Source: Gammaproteobacteria bacterium (GTDB lineage: Bacteria; Pseudomonadota; Gammaproteobacteria; Tenderiales; Tenderiaceae). From it: a DNA stretch of 64,000 nt. A program made the position numbers and the translations under genes. The stretch is taken from positions 1-64,000 of the forward strand of contig JAKFXL010000003.1 in the NCBI GenBank assembly GCA_021731365.1. Reading direction: 5' to 3'. The notes under the pieces were generated by a model. It saw only the letters and a list, made by a program, of their open reading frames with translations. It did no database searches and was not told the DNA's origin. Below, piece after piece: positions 24,896 to 33,315 of this stretch. Positions within the stretch are counted from its first letter, which is position 1. Each line of letters starts with the position of its first letter.

Positions 24896-25205
24896 ACCCA
24901 GCCCGGTCACCATCACCATCTTTGGCAAAGAGTACCGCATCGCCTGCCCCCCTGAAGAACGTGCCCAGCTGGAGGCCAGCGCCCGCTATCTCGACAAAAA
25001 AATGCGCGAAGTCCGTGACCGCAGCCGGGGCCGCACCACTGGCAGCGACAACATCACCGTCATGGCCGCGCTGAACATCACCCACGAGTTACTACAAAAA
25101 GAGTGCAATACCGCACCGGAGCAAAAGCAGGACAGCCACCGAGTCAAACAGCTGCAAACCAAGATCGAAACCGCGCTAAGCAACGCCCGCCAGATCGAAA
25201 TTTAA
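24885..25205 (+). CDS. zapA: Cell division protein ZapA
   Basis: The product is 106 residues. The N-terminal domain VTITIFGKEYRIACPPEERAQLEASARYLDKKMREVR is the ZapA globular head, and the rest is a coiled coil. ZapA is a tetrameric FtsZ-bundling protein that stabilises the Z-ring. The ATG at 24885 lies within the end of the upstream coiled-coil gene. It is followed by 6S RNA and the 5-formyl-THF cyclo-ligase gene, the conserved gammaproteobacterial arrangement. Confidence 0.93.
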   Translation: MTSEPSPVTITIFGKEYRIACPPEERAQLEASARYLDKKMREVRDRSRGRTTGSDNITVMAALNITHELLQKECNTAPEQKQDSHRVKQLQTKIETALSNARQIEI

Positions 25206-25330
25206 CCCACACCATCACCGGAGCTGCTCGCCCTGCGCTGACAACACAACAGGCACCCGCCATGGGGCACAATGAGCACGGCGGAAACTCTTTTTACTGA
25301 ACCGGGCCAAGATCGGCTACTATAACCCTT

Positions 25331-25516
25331 GAACACTCTCTGCCGTGCTCGATGTGGGCTAAGTAACCTTTGAGCCTTAAATAAAACCCTTGGGGACGGG
25401 GCCGTAGTGTCGGTGTGCATGTCCGCTCGTCGGAAAGCCTGATGATACTCGCATGTTCCCACTTGAACTTTTGGTTCAAGGTCTGATGCCTACGACGACA
25501 CAGGCGGAGGGTGTTC
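25331..25516 (+). ncRNA. ssrS: 6S RNA
   Basis: This lies exactly between zapA and the ygfA homologue, where 6S RNA is encoded in gammaproteobacteria. The ends pair (GAACACTCTCTGCC with GGCGGAGGGTGTTC). Internal landmarks match E. coli 6S: GTGCATGTCCGCTCGTCGGAAAGCCT and the late hairpin CTTGAACTTTTGGTTCAAGG (quoted in part). It folds as a long interrupted duplex that mimics an open promoter and sequesters sigma-70 RNA polymerase in stationary phase. A TATAAC box at 25320-25325, about 6 bases upstream, is the likely -10. The exact ends are estimates. Confidence 0.9.
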
Positions 25517-25547
25517 TCCATACATACTCCCGTGGAACTTGCCGCCC

Positions 25548-26153
25548 GTGACCCCTTCCCGCACCGACATTCGCAAACAGATCCGTAGACAACGCCAGCA
25601 ACTCAGTGAGACTGCCCGCAATAGTGCCGCACTCGCCATCAGCGACCAGCTGGCCCGCACGGCGCTGTTCAGACAGAGCCGCCGCATTGCCGGCTTTATC
25701 GCCAACGACGGCGAACCCAGCCTTGAACCACTGATGCAGCTGGCCTGGGCGCGCCACAAGGCGTGGCACCTACCCATCATCGGCCTGCCCAACCTCAGCC
25801 ACCTCTGGTTTGGCCGCTATGATCAGGGCGATGAGCTGCTGCACAACCGCTACGGCATTCCGGAACCTGTCACCGCCCTGTACCACGCCACACCGGCCTG
25901 GGGGCTGGATCTGGTATTGATGCCACTGGTCGCCTTTGATGCCAATGGCAACCGGCTGGGCATGGGCAAAGGGTATTATGACCGTACCCTGAAGTTTCTC
26001 CGCCACCGCCGCCACTGGCGCAAACCACGCCTGGTAGGCATTGCCTATGAGTTCCAGAAAATGGCCCAACTCCCCTGCCAACCCTGGGATATCCCACTGG
26101 ATGCCATCATCACCGAACAGTCGATCTACAACATCAACCAGCTAAAGCTCTAA
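25548..26153 (+). CDS. ygfA: 5-formyltetrahydrofolate cyclo-ligase
   Basis: The product is about 201 residues. There is no ATG; GTG at 25548 or TTG at 25539 may start it, and no good ribosome site is visible, perhaps because the gene is read through from 6S RNA. Motifs: RTDIRKQIRRQRQQL at the N terminus, IAGFIANDGEPSLEPL, and GNRLGMGKGYYDRTL near residue 140-155 (ATP/folate loop). The enzyme converts 5-formyl-THF to 5,10-methenyl-THF using ATP, returning an inhibitory folate to the one-carbon pool. In E. coli the 6S-ygfA transcript is processed; the same linkage is seen here. Confidence 0.9.
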   Translation: MTPSRTDIRKQIRRQRQQLSETARNSAALAISDQLARTALFRQSRRIAGFIANDGEPSLEPLMQLAWARHKAWHLPIIGLPNLSHLWFGRYDQGDELLHNRYGIPEPVTALYHATPAWGLDLVLMPLVAFDANGNRLGMGKGYYDRTLKFLRHRRHWRKPRLVGIAYEFQKMAQLPCQPWDIPLDAIITEQSIYNINQLKL

Positions 26154-26170
26154 ACCTGAGAGACCCGTCT

Positions 26171-27712
26171 GTGAATAATAAAAATGATTTTGAACTGGCG
26201 CTCAACTCCCATTTTCCACTGCTGGTCGTCGAGACCCACGAAGAGGGGCGTGTTGTAGAGCTGCTCATCACCCTGGCCCGCGCGGCCGCCACCCCGCTCC
26301 AGCAGTGGACTATCACAGACGGTCTTAAACCGCTGTTTGAAGACAACAATTTCACCACCTGGGGCACAAAACTGGAACTGCTGCCCAAGGAACAAGACAA
26401 CACGGGAAGCAGCACGGGAAGCAGCACGGAACAGCATAGCCCCATCGCTTCGCTACGCACCATCAAACAGCAGAAACGGCCCTGCCTCTACGCCATGCTC
26501 GATTTTCACGACCATCTTGATGACCCCATCGCCGTGCGACTGATCAAGGAGATTGCCCTGGAGCATCACCTCAACCAGCAGCGCCTTATCTTCATCAGCC
26601 ACGAACTCACCCTGCCCAATGAGCTACAACGCTTCAGCATGAAACTGGAGCTCTCACTGCCGGGACGGGAGCAGCTCAAACAGCTGCTGCATGAGGAGGC
26701 CAAACTCTGGGCGCTCAAAAAGGGCAACAACATCAAGGCCGACTCCAAAGCGATGGAGATACTGCTCGACAACCTCACCGGGCTCACTCTCACCGACGCC
26801 AAGCGACTGTTACGCAACGCCATCTACGACGACGGTGCCATCACCCATGACGACATTCCGGAGGTACAAAAAGCCAAATACGACCTGCTCAGCCAGGAGG
26901 GGCTGATCTCGTTTGAGTACGATACCGCACGCTTCACGGAGGTGGGCGGGATGCGACACCTCAAACAGTGGCTCGACAAACGCAAAGTACTCTTCAGCAA
27001 CAACAGCAGCAACCTGCTCGATACCCCCAAGGGGATCCTGCTGGTCGGTGTCCAGGGCAGTGGTAAAAGTCTTGCCGCCAAAGCGGTCGCAGGTGCCTGG
27101 GGGGTACCGCTGCTACGCCTCGACTTTGCGGTGCTCTACAACAAATACTTTGGCGAGACCGAAAAAAACATCCGTAAAGCGATCCAGCTGGCTGAAGCGA
27201 TGAGCCCCTGCGTGCTCTGGATCGACGAAATAGAGAAAGGAATCGCCACCGGCGACCATGATAACGGCACCTCACGCCGCGTGCTTGGCACACTGCTCAC
27301 CTGGATGGCGGAAAAGAGGGGACGGGTCTTCATCGTCGCCACCGCCAATGACATTCAGGCACTACCGCCGGAGCTGATTCGCAAGGGGCGGCTGGATGAG
27401 ATCTTTTTTGTCGACCTGCCCACCCCCAAGGTCAGGGAGGATATCTTTCGCATCCATCTGCAAAAGCGCCACCACGATCCGCAGCAGTTTGACCTCACCG
27501 CGCTGGCCGCCGCCGCCCACCACTTCTCCGGTGCAGAGATCGAACAGGCCGTGGTGGGGGCCTGCTACAGCGCACACGCCGACAACAAACCACTGAACAA
27601 CCAACACCTTCAACAAGAGTTAGCGCAGACCCGGCCACTCGCTGTGGTGATGGCGGAAAAGATTGAGGCACTGCGCCACTGGGCCAGCGAACGAACGGTG
27701 GCCGCAGACTAA
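26171..27712 (+). CDS. Ycf46-like AAA+ ATPase
   Basis: The product is 513 residues with a GTG start (GAGAGAC upstream). The N-terminal 230 residues are a degenerate ATPase-like domain ([37 protein letters not shown]). The C-terminal AAA+ module has Walker [14 protein letters not shown], Walker [11 protein letters not shown], sensor 1 VATAND and arginine-finger region [14 protein letters not shown]. This architecture is that of the Ycf46 family, known from plastids, cyanobacteria and many bacteria, with no settled biochemical role. A short in-frame tandem duplication (GGAAGCAGCAC, 26403-26428) encodes GSSTGSST in a variable loop. Confidence 0.85.
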   Translation: MNNKNDFELALNSHFPLLVVETHEEGRVVELLITLARAAATPLQQWTITDGLKPLFEDNNFTTWGTKLELLPKEQDNTGSSTGSSTEQHSPIASLRTIKQQKRPCLYAMLDFHDHLDDPIAVRLIKEIALEHHLNQQRLIFISHELTLPNELQRFSMKLELSLPGREQLKQLLHEEAKLWALKKGNNIKADSKAMEILLDNLTGLTLTDAKRLLRNAIYDDGAITHDDIPEVQKAKYDLLSQEGLISFEYDTARFTEVGGMRHLKQWLDKRKVLFSNNSSNLLDTPKGILLVGVQGSGKSLAAKAVAGAWGVPLLRLDFAVLYNKYFGETEKNIRKAIQLAEAMSPCVLWIDEIEKGIATGDHDNGTSRRVLGTLLTWMAEKRGRVFIVATANDIQALPPELIRKGRLDEIFFVDLPTPKVREDIFRIHLQKRHHDPQQFDLTALAAAAHHFSGAEIEQAVVGACYSAHADNKPLNNQHLQQELAQTRPLAVVMAEKIEALRHWASERTVAAD

Positions 27713-27764
27713 AACGGCCGCAATGCGGCCGCCAATGGATGGATCGCTGGAAACAGGAAAAAGT

Positions 27765-28679
27765 CTAAGCCAGGGGGTTGGTTTTACCATGCTGTAACAG
27801 GTGGGCCTTAATTTTGAGCACATCGATCTGCCCCAGACGCATGGTCTGCCCCTTCTCCACCATCCCCTTCAACATCACCACCACCGACTCACCTTCAATA
27901 CGGAAGACATTGCCCACCAGGGAGATCTGTTCAGAACGCCCCGGCAGGTTAAACGAGATGACCAGATCATCAGAGGCCCTCACCTTCACCGGGTTGCCCG
28001 GATCATCCTCCATCATCAACCGGAGCGAAATGTCAGAAAAATCGACCATCGTTGCTGTCAGGTTTTTGTACTCACCACGCCGCATCACCTGCAACTGTGC
28101 CGGAATGTTGGTCTGCAGCCGCATATGGGCACGCTGGTCGGTAAGCAGCAGGCTCGTGGCATCCACCTCCAGCAGCGCAACGGTCTGTTTTGCATAATAG
28201 CCATCTTTCAGCACGGCACGTTTTTTCACCGTGGTATCCAGCACCGGCACCTGGCCACGCCGCTGCTCGGCCATCAAAGTGATGGCATTGCCCGGCACCA
28301 ACCCCCCCACCTTGAGCAGCTCCTCACGGCGGATATAGTCGAGCTTGGTCTCGCTCTGGGTATGTTCCGGCAACACAATATTGAACGTCTTGATTTTACT
28401 GAACAGCTTACGTGTGCCCTGCTCTTCAAAGCTGAAACTACCGTTTTTGACATCACACTGCAGATCAACAAAGGAGTAGATAAACTCGCCATTGATGATG
28501 TAGGCAATCACCACAGAATCGAGCAGGATCTCCTTTCGATACTCCGGATAAAACTGGATCTTGCCACCCACCGGGAAATATTGCATCACCCGACCCAGCG
28601 CCGCACCATCCAATAACACCTCGTCAGTGGGACCACCGCCCCCCGCAGGTTTTGAACCGCCTTTAAAAAAACTGAACAT
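27765..28679 (-). CDS. YcgR-like flagellar brake protein with PilZ domain
   Basis: The product is 304 residues. The N-terminal half is an YcgR-like beta domain (MQYFPVGGKIQFYPEYRKEILLDSV ... TFNIVLPEHTQSE). The C-terminal domain is PilZ-like, from about residue 180 (TDQRAHMRLQTNIPAQLQVM; DFSDISLRLMM). The RxxxR motif is roughly present, but the D-x-S-x-x-G motif reads DFSDIS, lacking Gly, so c-di-GMP affinity is uncertain. YcgR proteins bind the flagellar motor and slow it. A sigma-28-type promoter (28715-28741) precedes the gene, which supports a motility role. Confidence 0.75.
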   Translation of the reverse strand: MFSFFKGGSKPAGGGGPTDEVLLDGAALGRVMQYFPVGGKIQFYPEYRKEILLDSVVIAYIINGEFIYSFVDLQCDVKNGSFSFEEQGTRKLFSKIKTFNIVLPEHTQSETKLDYIRREELLKVGGLVPGNAITLMAEQRRGQVPVLDTTVKKRAVLKDGYYAKQTVALLEVDATSLLLTDQRAHMRLQTNIPAQLQVMRRGEYKNLTATMVDFSDISLRLMMEDDPGNPVKVRASDDLVISFNLPGRSEQISLVGNVFRIEGESVVVMLKGMVEKGQTMRLGQIDVLKIKAHLLQHGKTNPLA

Positions 28680-28714
28680 AGAGAATAGCTTGCTACCCTT
28701 ATTGGTTATTTATT

Positions 28715-28741
28715 GCATCGGCGAAGAAGGGGAAACCTGTA
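28715..28741 (-). promoter_or_regulatory. Sigma-28 (FliA) type promoter for the YcgR-like gene
   Basis: On the minus strand TACAGGTT, 11 bases, then GCCGATGC matches TAAAGTTT-N11-GCCGATAA at 6 of 8 and 6 of 8 positions. It lies 36 bases upstream of the start codon. Confidence 0.6.
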
Positions 28742-28891
28742 GCTGTTTTGACCCATCACATACCCCTCATGGGGCCGCCAATTACCCCACCATGACAAAC
28801 ACCGTTCACGGATAGACCTTCTCATGCCGTTCCAGTATTTCTCCGTCGCTCTCCATGGCCGCTCACATCATAGAGACTTTGATTTAATAAC

Positions 28892-29605
28892 TCATACCCG
28901 ATCATGTACGCGCCATGCATAGATAAATTCAATCAAATTCAAGGCAAAGTGGGCGGCAAAAGGGGCCAACAACCCCTCTCGCCAATAAAACAGCCCCGCA
29001 AACAGACCGCCCGCCACAATACCCGTTAGTAACACGTACCAAAAACCACCCGCCCAATGCAGCAACCCAAACAGCATGCAGCTCAACACCACTGCCCAAA
29101 AAACACCTACGTGTGCGCCAAGCAGCGGTAGGGCGATTCCCCGGTACACAGTCTCTTCAACCAGCGGTGCCAACAGCACATTAGCGATAAAAAACAGCCC
29201 TATACTGCTCGAAACCACCGGCAATACTGCCCCCGGCGGCACATAATCGCCCACTGTCCGCTGCAACATTTCCAGCAACGGTGCCAGCCAGTAGATATAT
29301 GCCATCGCCAGTAACGAACCTGCAACTAGTCCAACCACGAGGTCTGACACACCCTTGCCAAACACCGGTAACCGCCAGGCCTCGACAACTTGATCAGTAA
29401 ATCCCACCATAAAAAGTGCCAGGCAACTGAGCACACCGAGCAGAATATGGGGCAACAGTGCCATTACCCGCACCGGGATATCCGCCTGAGGTACCGGCCT
29501 AAACGTAAAAAAGAGCGATGCCGCCACAATAGCCAGCAAAAACAGAAGCGGCCCCACTAACAGTAATAGCCACGTTTTATAAGGGATCGCCAACAGCGCT
29601 GACAC
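28892..29605 (-). CDS. CPBP-family intramembrane metalloprotease
   Basis: The product is 237 residues with about seven hydrophobic helices. The CPBP (CAAX protease and bacteriocin-processing) motifs are visible: LVEETVYRGIALPLL (EExxxR), MLFGLLHW (FxxxH) and FAAHFALN (HxxxN/D-like). These are membrane-embedded glutamic proteases; bacterial members are mostly uncharacterised and some give immunity to bacteriocins. It faces a short region containing a diverged copy of the ilvA 3' end. No cotranscribed partner is seen. Confidence 0.82.
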   Translation of the reverse strand: MSALLAIPYKTWLLLLVGPLLFLLAIVAASLFFTFRPVPQADIPVRVMALLPHILLGVLSCLALFMVGFTDQVVEAWRLPVFGKGVSDLVVGLVAGSLLAMAYIYWLAPLLEMLQRTVGDYVPPGAVLPVVSSSIGLFFIANVLLAPLVEETVYRGIALPLLGAHVGVFWAVVLSCMLFGLLHWAGGFWYVLLTGIVAGGLFAGLFYWREGLLAPFAAHFALNLIEFIYAWRVHDRV

Positions 29606-29630
29606 AGAAACAGCCCCTCTCCTTCACTAG

Positions 29631-29681
29631 TTAGCTCAAAAACAACCGATAAGCCGGGTTTTCAGATGTAGGTTGATAGAC
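29631..29681 (-). pseudogene. Orphan copy of the ilvA 3' end
   Basis: On the minus strand 16 codons plus stop read VYQPTSENPAYRLFLS and TAA. The intact ilvA at 30454 ends VYQCETENPAYRLFLS and TGA. The two 51-base stretches align without gaps at about 73% identity (37/51), and many differences are synonymous third positions, so this is a diverged homologue of the gene end rather than chance. It lies beyond the GIY-YIG gene, as if that gene had been inserted at the end of ilvA together with a foreign copy of the terminus. Confidence 0.8.
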
Positions 29682-29686
29682 ACCAT

Positions 29687-29712
29687 GTCGGGTTACGTTA
29701 CGCTAACCCGAC
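29687..29712. repeat. REP-like palindrome
   Basis: The perfect 9-bp inverted repeat GTCGGGTTA / TAACCCGAC has an 8-base spacer and is followed by CTACG. It resembles the GTAGGTCGGGTTAGCG-type intergenic repeats common in proteobacteria. It abuts the orphan ilvA end. Confidence 0.65.
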
Positions 29713-29793
29713 CTACGCCACTACCTTGCTTCAATGCATTCAGCCCAACCTACCGCACTGTACTAACCCTACCCACGCTATTTAATTACAGAT

Positions 29794-30435
29794 TTAGGCA
29801 TCATCTACCGCACTGTGAAATGCCTCGTAAATCTCTTTGACCGTTTGTCCATTGAACGTCCAGTACGGAGATGGTTGTAGCGGATAGTCATCAGGCAGCC
29901 CCAAAAACTTTCTAGTCGCTGCGGTTAGCGAGCAAATGTTGCCGTTAAAATTGACTTTCTTTTCTTCTACAACTGTTGCTCGCGCTTGCCCGTCCTTTGA
30001 GACGAGTACAGAACCGTTGGGAATACCGAGTTCATAAAAATTCATTCGGGGACGTTTTGTGTCCTTGAGGTTCTGTGCAGATTGCTTGTCAACGGCTTCC
30101 ACGTCGGCCTCAAGCTGCTGCTCAAATTGAATCGTAATGTCATCGACTTTTAGCAGTTTCAAGACGGCAATCACCCGCTCCGCTTCAATTCTGAAAAACT
30201 CTCTGTTTGGGTTTATGCGGCCATTTCCGAAAGCGAAATGGAGAGCTTTTTCTACTTCAGTCGCATCTTTTACCTGACAGGCAAATGCACAGTCGAATGG
30301 AACAGGAACACCTGTTCCATAAAGCTGCTTCATGCGCCCTTCAACCTCTAACTGAGTTGTTTTTCCAATTTTTACCAACCCTGGCATTGCGGGATTGGTG
30401 AGTACGTAAACGATCTGCGAGCTGTTATCTGCCAT
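29794..30435 (-). CDS. GIY-YIG (T5orf172/MUG113-type) nuclease-domain protein
   Basis: The product is 213 residues from the ATG at 30435. Residues about 5-95 form a GIY-YIG-like nuclease of the T5orf172 type: VYVLTNPAMPGLVKIGKTT (the GIY-YIG equivalent), then Arg (VEGRMKQLY) and the Glu-bearing helix ATEVEKALHFAFG. The C-terminal 80 residues (YELGIPNGSVLV, KFLGLPDDYPLQPSPYWTFNG) look like a small DNA-recognition module seen in related proteins. The start is only 18 bases after the ilvA stop, so it is probably cotranscribed with ilvA. It sits between ilvA and a second ilvA terminus, an arrangement expected of a homing endonuclease. Activity is inferred. Confidence 0.75.
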   Translation of the reverse strand: MADNSSQIVYVLTNPAMPGLVKIGKTTQLEVEGRMKQLYGTGVPVPFDCAFACQVKDATEVEKALHFAFGNGRINPNREFFRIEAERVIAVLKLLKVDDITIQFEQQLEADVEAVDKQSAQNLKDTKRPRMNFYELGIPNGSVLVSKDGQARATVVEEKKVNFNGNICSLTAATRKFLGLPDDYPLQPSPYWTFNGQTVKEIYEAFHSAVDDA

Positions 30436-30453
30436 AGTTAAAATACCCAATTA

Positions 30454-31968
30454 TCAGCTCAAGAATAACCTATAAGCCGGATTCTCCGTCTCACACTGAT
30501 AGACATACCCCAATTCATCCAAAAACGCCTGGTACTCTTTTTTGTCTGTCGGCGGCACCTGGATGCCGACCAGTACCCGGCCATAGGCAGCGCCGTGGTT
30601 GCGGTAGTGGAACATGCTGATGTTCCAGCGCTGTCCGAGTTTGTCGAGGAAGTTGAGCAGGGCACCGGGGCGTTCGGGGAATTCAAAACGGTAGAGCACT
30701 TCGTTTTCCACCCCCGCATGGCCACCCACCATGTGGCGAATGTGGAGTTTGGCGATGTCATTATCCGTCATGTCGATGAGCGGGTAGCCCTTCTCGGTGA
30801 GTTTGGTGACCAACTCGATACGCGCCTCGTCACTGCCACCACCGAGGTTAAGCCCCACAAATACATGTGCCTCACGGTTATCGGCGTAGCGGTAGTTAAA
30901 CTCGCTGATGCTGCGTTTGCCGATGGTCTGGCAGAATTTGCGGAAGCTGCCGGGCTTTTCGGGGATGGTGACGGCGAGGATCGCTTCGTTGCGCTCGCCC
31001 AACTCGGCCTGTTCGGCAACGTGGCGCAGGCGGTCGAAGTTCATGTTGGCACCGCTATCGATGGCGACAAGATTAGCGCCGCGCAGCTGTTCACGCTCGA
31101 TATATTTTTTCATGCCAGCAACAGCCAATGCGCCAGCGGGTTCGGCAATGGAGCGGGTATCGTCGAAGATATCCTTGATGGCGGCGCAGATTTCGTCGGT
31201 GGTGACCAGAATCACCTCGTCCACACACTTACTAGCGATGCGGAACGGCTCTTTGCCCACCTGGCGCACGGCAACACCATCAGCAAAGATGCCGACCTGA
31301 TCCAGCACCACACGGCGTTTTTTTGCCAGCGCATGGTGCATGGAGGGGGCATCTTCCGGCTCCACACCGATAATCTTTATCTCTGGGTAGAGCGCTTTGA
31401 CGTAGGCAGAGATCCCTGCAATCAGACCACCGCCGCCCACCGGTACAAAGATGGCGTGGATCGCATCGGGATGCTGACGCAGAATCTCCACCGCCACCGT
31501 GCCCTGACCGGCAATCACATCCGGGTCATCGTAGGGGTGCACAAACGTCAGCCCCTCTTTTCCTGCCAATTCGGCAGCATGCTGGTAGGCATCATCGTAA
31601 GCATCACCATGCAGCACAATCTTGGCACCATAGGCACGCACTGCCGCCACCTTGATGCTGGGGGTGGTCTTGGGCATGACGATGACGGCGCGAATGTTGA
31701 GCCGTTGCGCCGCCAGCGCTACCCCTTGGGCGTGGTTGCCTGCCGATGCGGCGATCACCCCCTTGTCGCGCTGCTCCTGTGGCAGGTTGTAGATTTTGTT
31801 GTAGGCACCGCGCAACTTAAAGGAGAAGACCGGTTGCAGGTCTTCGCGCTTCAGTAGAATGCGGTTGTCAAAACGGCGCGAAAGCCGCGACATCAGGTCC
31901 AGCCGCGTCTCTTTAGCAACGTCGTAAACCCGGGCTTTGAGTATTTTTTCGATATATTTCTGTGACAT
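30454..31968 (-). CDS. ilvA: Threonine ammonia-lyase, biosynthetic (IlvA)
   Basis: The product is 504 residues, the length of the gammaproteobacterial enzyme. The PLP Lys is in PVFSFKLRGAYNK (about residue 51), AASAGNHAQGVALAA is the substrate loop, and VPVGGGGLIAGIS binds the PLP phosphate. Two C-terminal ACT-like domains (about 330-415 and 425-504) carry feedback control by isoleucine and valine. The enzyme deaminates threonine to 2-oxobutanoate, the first step to isoleucine, in the cytoplasm. It is not in an ilv operon here. A GIY-YIG gene has been inserted directly behind its stop. Confidence 0.95.
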   Translation of the reverse strand: MSQKYIEKILKARVYDVAKETRLDLMSRLSRRFDNRILLKREDLQPVFSFKLRGAYNKIYNLPQEQRDKGVIAASAGNHAQGVALAAQRLNIRAVIVMPKTTPSIKVAAVRAYGAKIVLHGDAYDDAYQHAAELAGKEGLTFVHPYDDPDVIAGQGTVAVEILRQHPDAIHAIFVPVGGGGLIAGISAYVKALYPEIKIIGVEPEDAPSMHHALAKKRRVVLDQVGIFADGVAVRQVGKEPFRIASKCVDEVILVTTDEICAAIKDIFDDTRSIAEPAGALAVAGMKKYIEREQLRGANLVAIDSGANMNFDRLRHVAEQAELGERNEAILAVTIPEKPGSFRKFCQTIGKRSISEFNYRYADNREAHVFVGLNLGGGSDEARIELVTKLTEKGYPLIDMTDNDIAKLHIRHMVGGHAGVENEVLYRFEFPERPGALLNFLDKLGQRWNISMFHYRNHGAAYGRVLVGIQVPPTDKKEYQAFLDELGYVYQCETENPAYRLFLS

Positions 31969-32030
31969 GGCGCTAACCTATCAGGTTCACCGGCAACTGC
32001 ATAGCGACCGACCGTTTTGCGGGCTAAGAA

Positions 32031-32519
32031 TCAGCGCAGGGCGTGAAGCTGCTCGTACAGGGCGTTCACCTGCTGTTCAAGCTCTGTCACCTGGCGGGCC
32101 TCATTTTCACGACGTTTGTAATACTCCTCTGTCAGACGAATACCTCGGCCAATAATCGGACGTACCTCTTCCGGCAGCGGCTCTTTGCCCGTGGCCAGGG
32201 TCCGTCTTGCCTCATCCAGGGCTACACTTGCCTCCTCTATCTGCTGCTGCAATGTATCCCGTTGCGCCTGCTGTGTCGCCAGCCGTTCGCCAATACGATC
32301 ACTCTGGTTTAGTAACTGGGTGCGGTTATCCTGGTGGATTACCATGTTTGGCTCCTGCAACTCCATCTCTTTGGCCTGAACGCCGGGCGGTGGTGTGGAT
32401 GAAAAGTGCGACACCCCATCTTTCCCAACCCAGCGATAGACTTTAGCGGGGGCATCACCCTCCGCGCCATGGGTCACCAGTGGTACCAATAACAATCCCA
32501 GCCAGACTATTTTCAACAT
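32031..32519 (-). CDS. DUF4124 domain periplasmic protein
   Basis: The product is 162 residues. A signal peptide (MLKIVWLGLLLVPLVTHGA) is followed by the DUF4124 motif KVYRWVGKDGVSHFSSTPPPG, a short W-D-x-G-x-xH-F/Y-S module found in many gammaproteobacterial envelope proteins. The rest is a long coiled coil (RIGERLATQQAQRDTLQQQI ... ELEQQVNALYEQLHAL). It is expected in the periplasm. The function of the domain is unknown. Confidence 0.8.
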   Translation of the reverse strand: MLKIVWLGLLLVPLVTHGAEGDAPAKVYRWVGKDGVSHFSSTPPPGVQAKEMELQEPNMVIHQDNRTQLLNQSDRIGERLATQQAQRDTLQQQIEEASVALDEARRTLATGKEPLPEEVRPIIGRGIRLTEEYYKRRENEARQVTELEQQVNALYEQLHALR

Positions 32520-32757
32520 TTTTCACCTATAACGTTGATATATCACCTGAATACTAACACGCACTCCCACAGGGGCTTCGGCCTTTACCACCCCCCCTTA
32601 CGCCACACGGTAAAAAAACCAATAAAACACCTGTTCATCCGGTAAAAACCTCAAAATCAGCGCTCTTGATAACGGATAGATTCCGTCTACTTTTGAACTC
32701 AACGATGCCCGATCCATCATGTGCACTGGGTATCGCCAACTTAAAAGGAGCCTGATA

Positions 32758-32889
32758 TTGAATATTCCAAAGGATAAAAACAGCTACCCACTTAAAGATA
32801 CCCTGCAGATCATGCTGGGCATTCCAGTGGTCATCACATTTGCGGTTTTCTGCGCCAACTTCGCTACTTCCTACGCGGGCATTTATTAA
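32758..32889 (+). CDS. 43-residue single-pass membrane peptide, TTG start
   Basis: The frame begins with TTG at 32758, preceded by a strong AAGGAG (32744-32749), and encodes MNIPKDKNSYPLKDTLQIML and onward to GIY-stop. The second half is one hydrophobic helix (GIPVVITFAVFCANFAT). The good ribosome site and the charged-then-hydrophobic layout support a real small membrane protein. I know no family for it. It stands alone between the DUF4124 gene and the next small gene; nothing shows its role. Confidence 0.5.
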   Translation: MNIPKDKNSYPLKDTLQIMLGIPVVITFAVFCANFATSYAGIY

Positions 32890-33064
32890 CCCGGATCTCT
32901 TTTGCCCCCAGGGCAACCTCACGCTGAATGGGGTCGCCCTGCCCCCGACAACAAAAAAACCTTAAGATCGATCTCTGCTCAACCGATATATGGTGTAACG
33001 GTGGCAACATAACCACTACATATTGTGTTAGAGAGCCCGTGACTGCGGGCAGTGAGGTTGTCTG

Positions 33065-33298
33065 ATGCTGAGCTATATATTACGTCTGGCCTTCGACTTT
33101 GAGCGCCGTCATGGCTTCTGGCCCAATATGGTTTACCTCAATACCGAGCAGCTGCGCCACTGGCAGGGCGAGTTTGATAATCCCGCTGATTTTGATGAGA
33201 TTGGCCGTCGCTTGTCGATGGCCATTGTGATCTCTGTCGACGCACTTCACCCCCATGTCGCCTGGTTACCCAGCCGGGTACACGCCATCACCGGTTAG
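33065..33298 (+). CDS. Small conserved hypothetical protein
   Basis: The product is 77 residues, ATG at 33065 with GAGG upstream. The sequence (MLSYILRLAFDFERRHGFWP, NMVYLNTEQLRHWQ, MAIVISVDALHPHVAW) has no signal peptide and looks like a small globular alpha/beta protein. Similar short proteins with an F-xx-RHG-PN-LYL motif occur in sulfur-oxidising gammaproteobacteria as far as I recall, but I cannot verify this. Function unknown. Confidence 0.6.
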   Translation: MLSYILRLAFDFERRHGFWPNMVYLNTEQLRHWQGEFDNPADFDEIGRRLSMAIVISVDALHPHVAWLPSRVHAITG

Positions 33299-33315
33299 CC
33301 CCCACCGGCAACTGT

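Noticed and set aside
30595-31857. Long plus-strand frame (420 codons)
   Set aside because: It is antisense to ilvA, which is complete and has all expected motifs.
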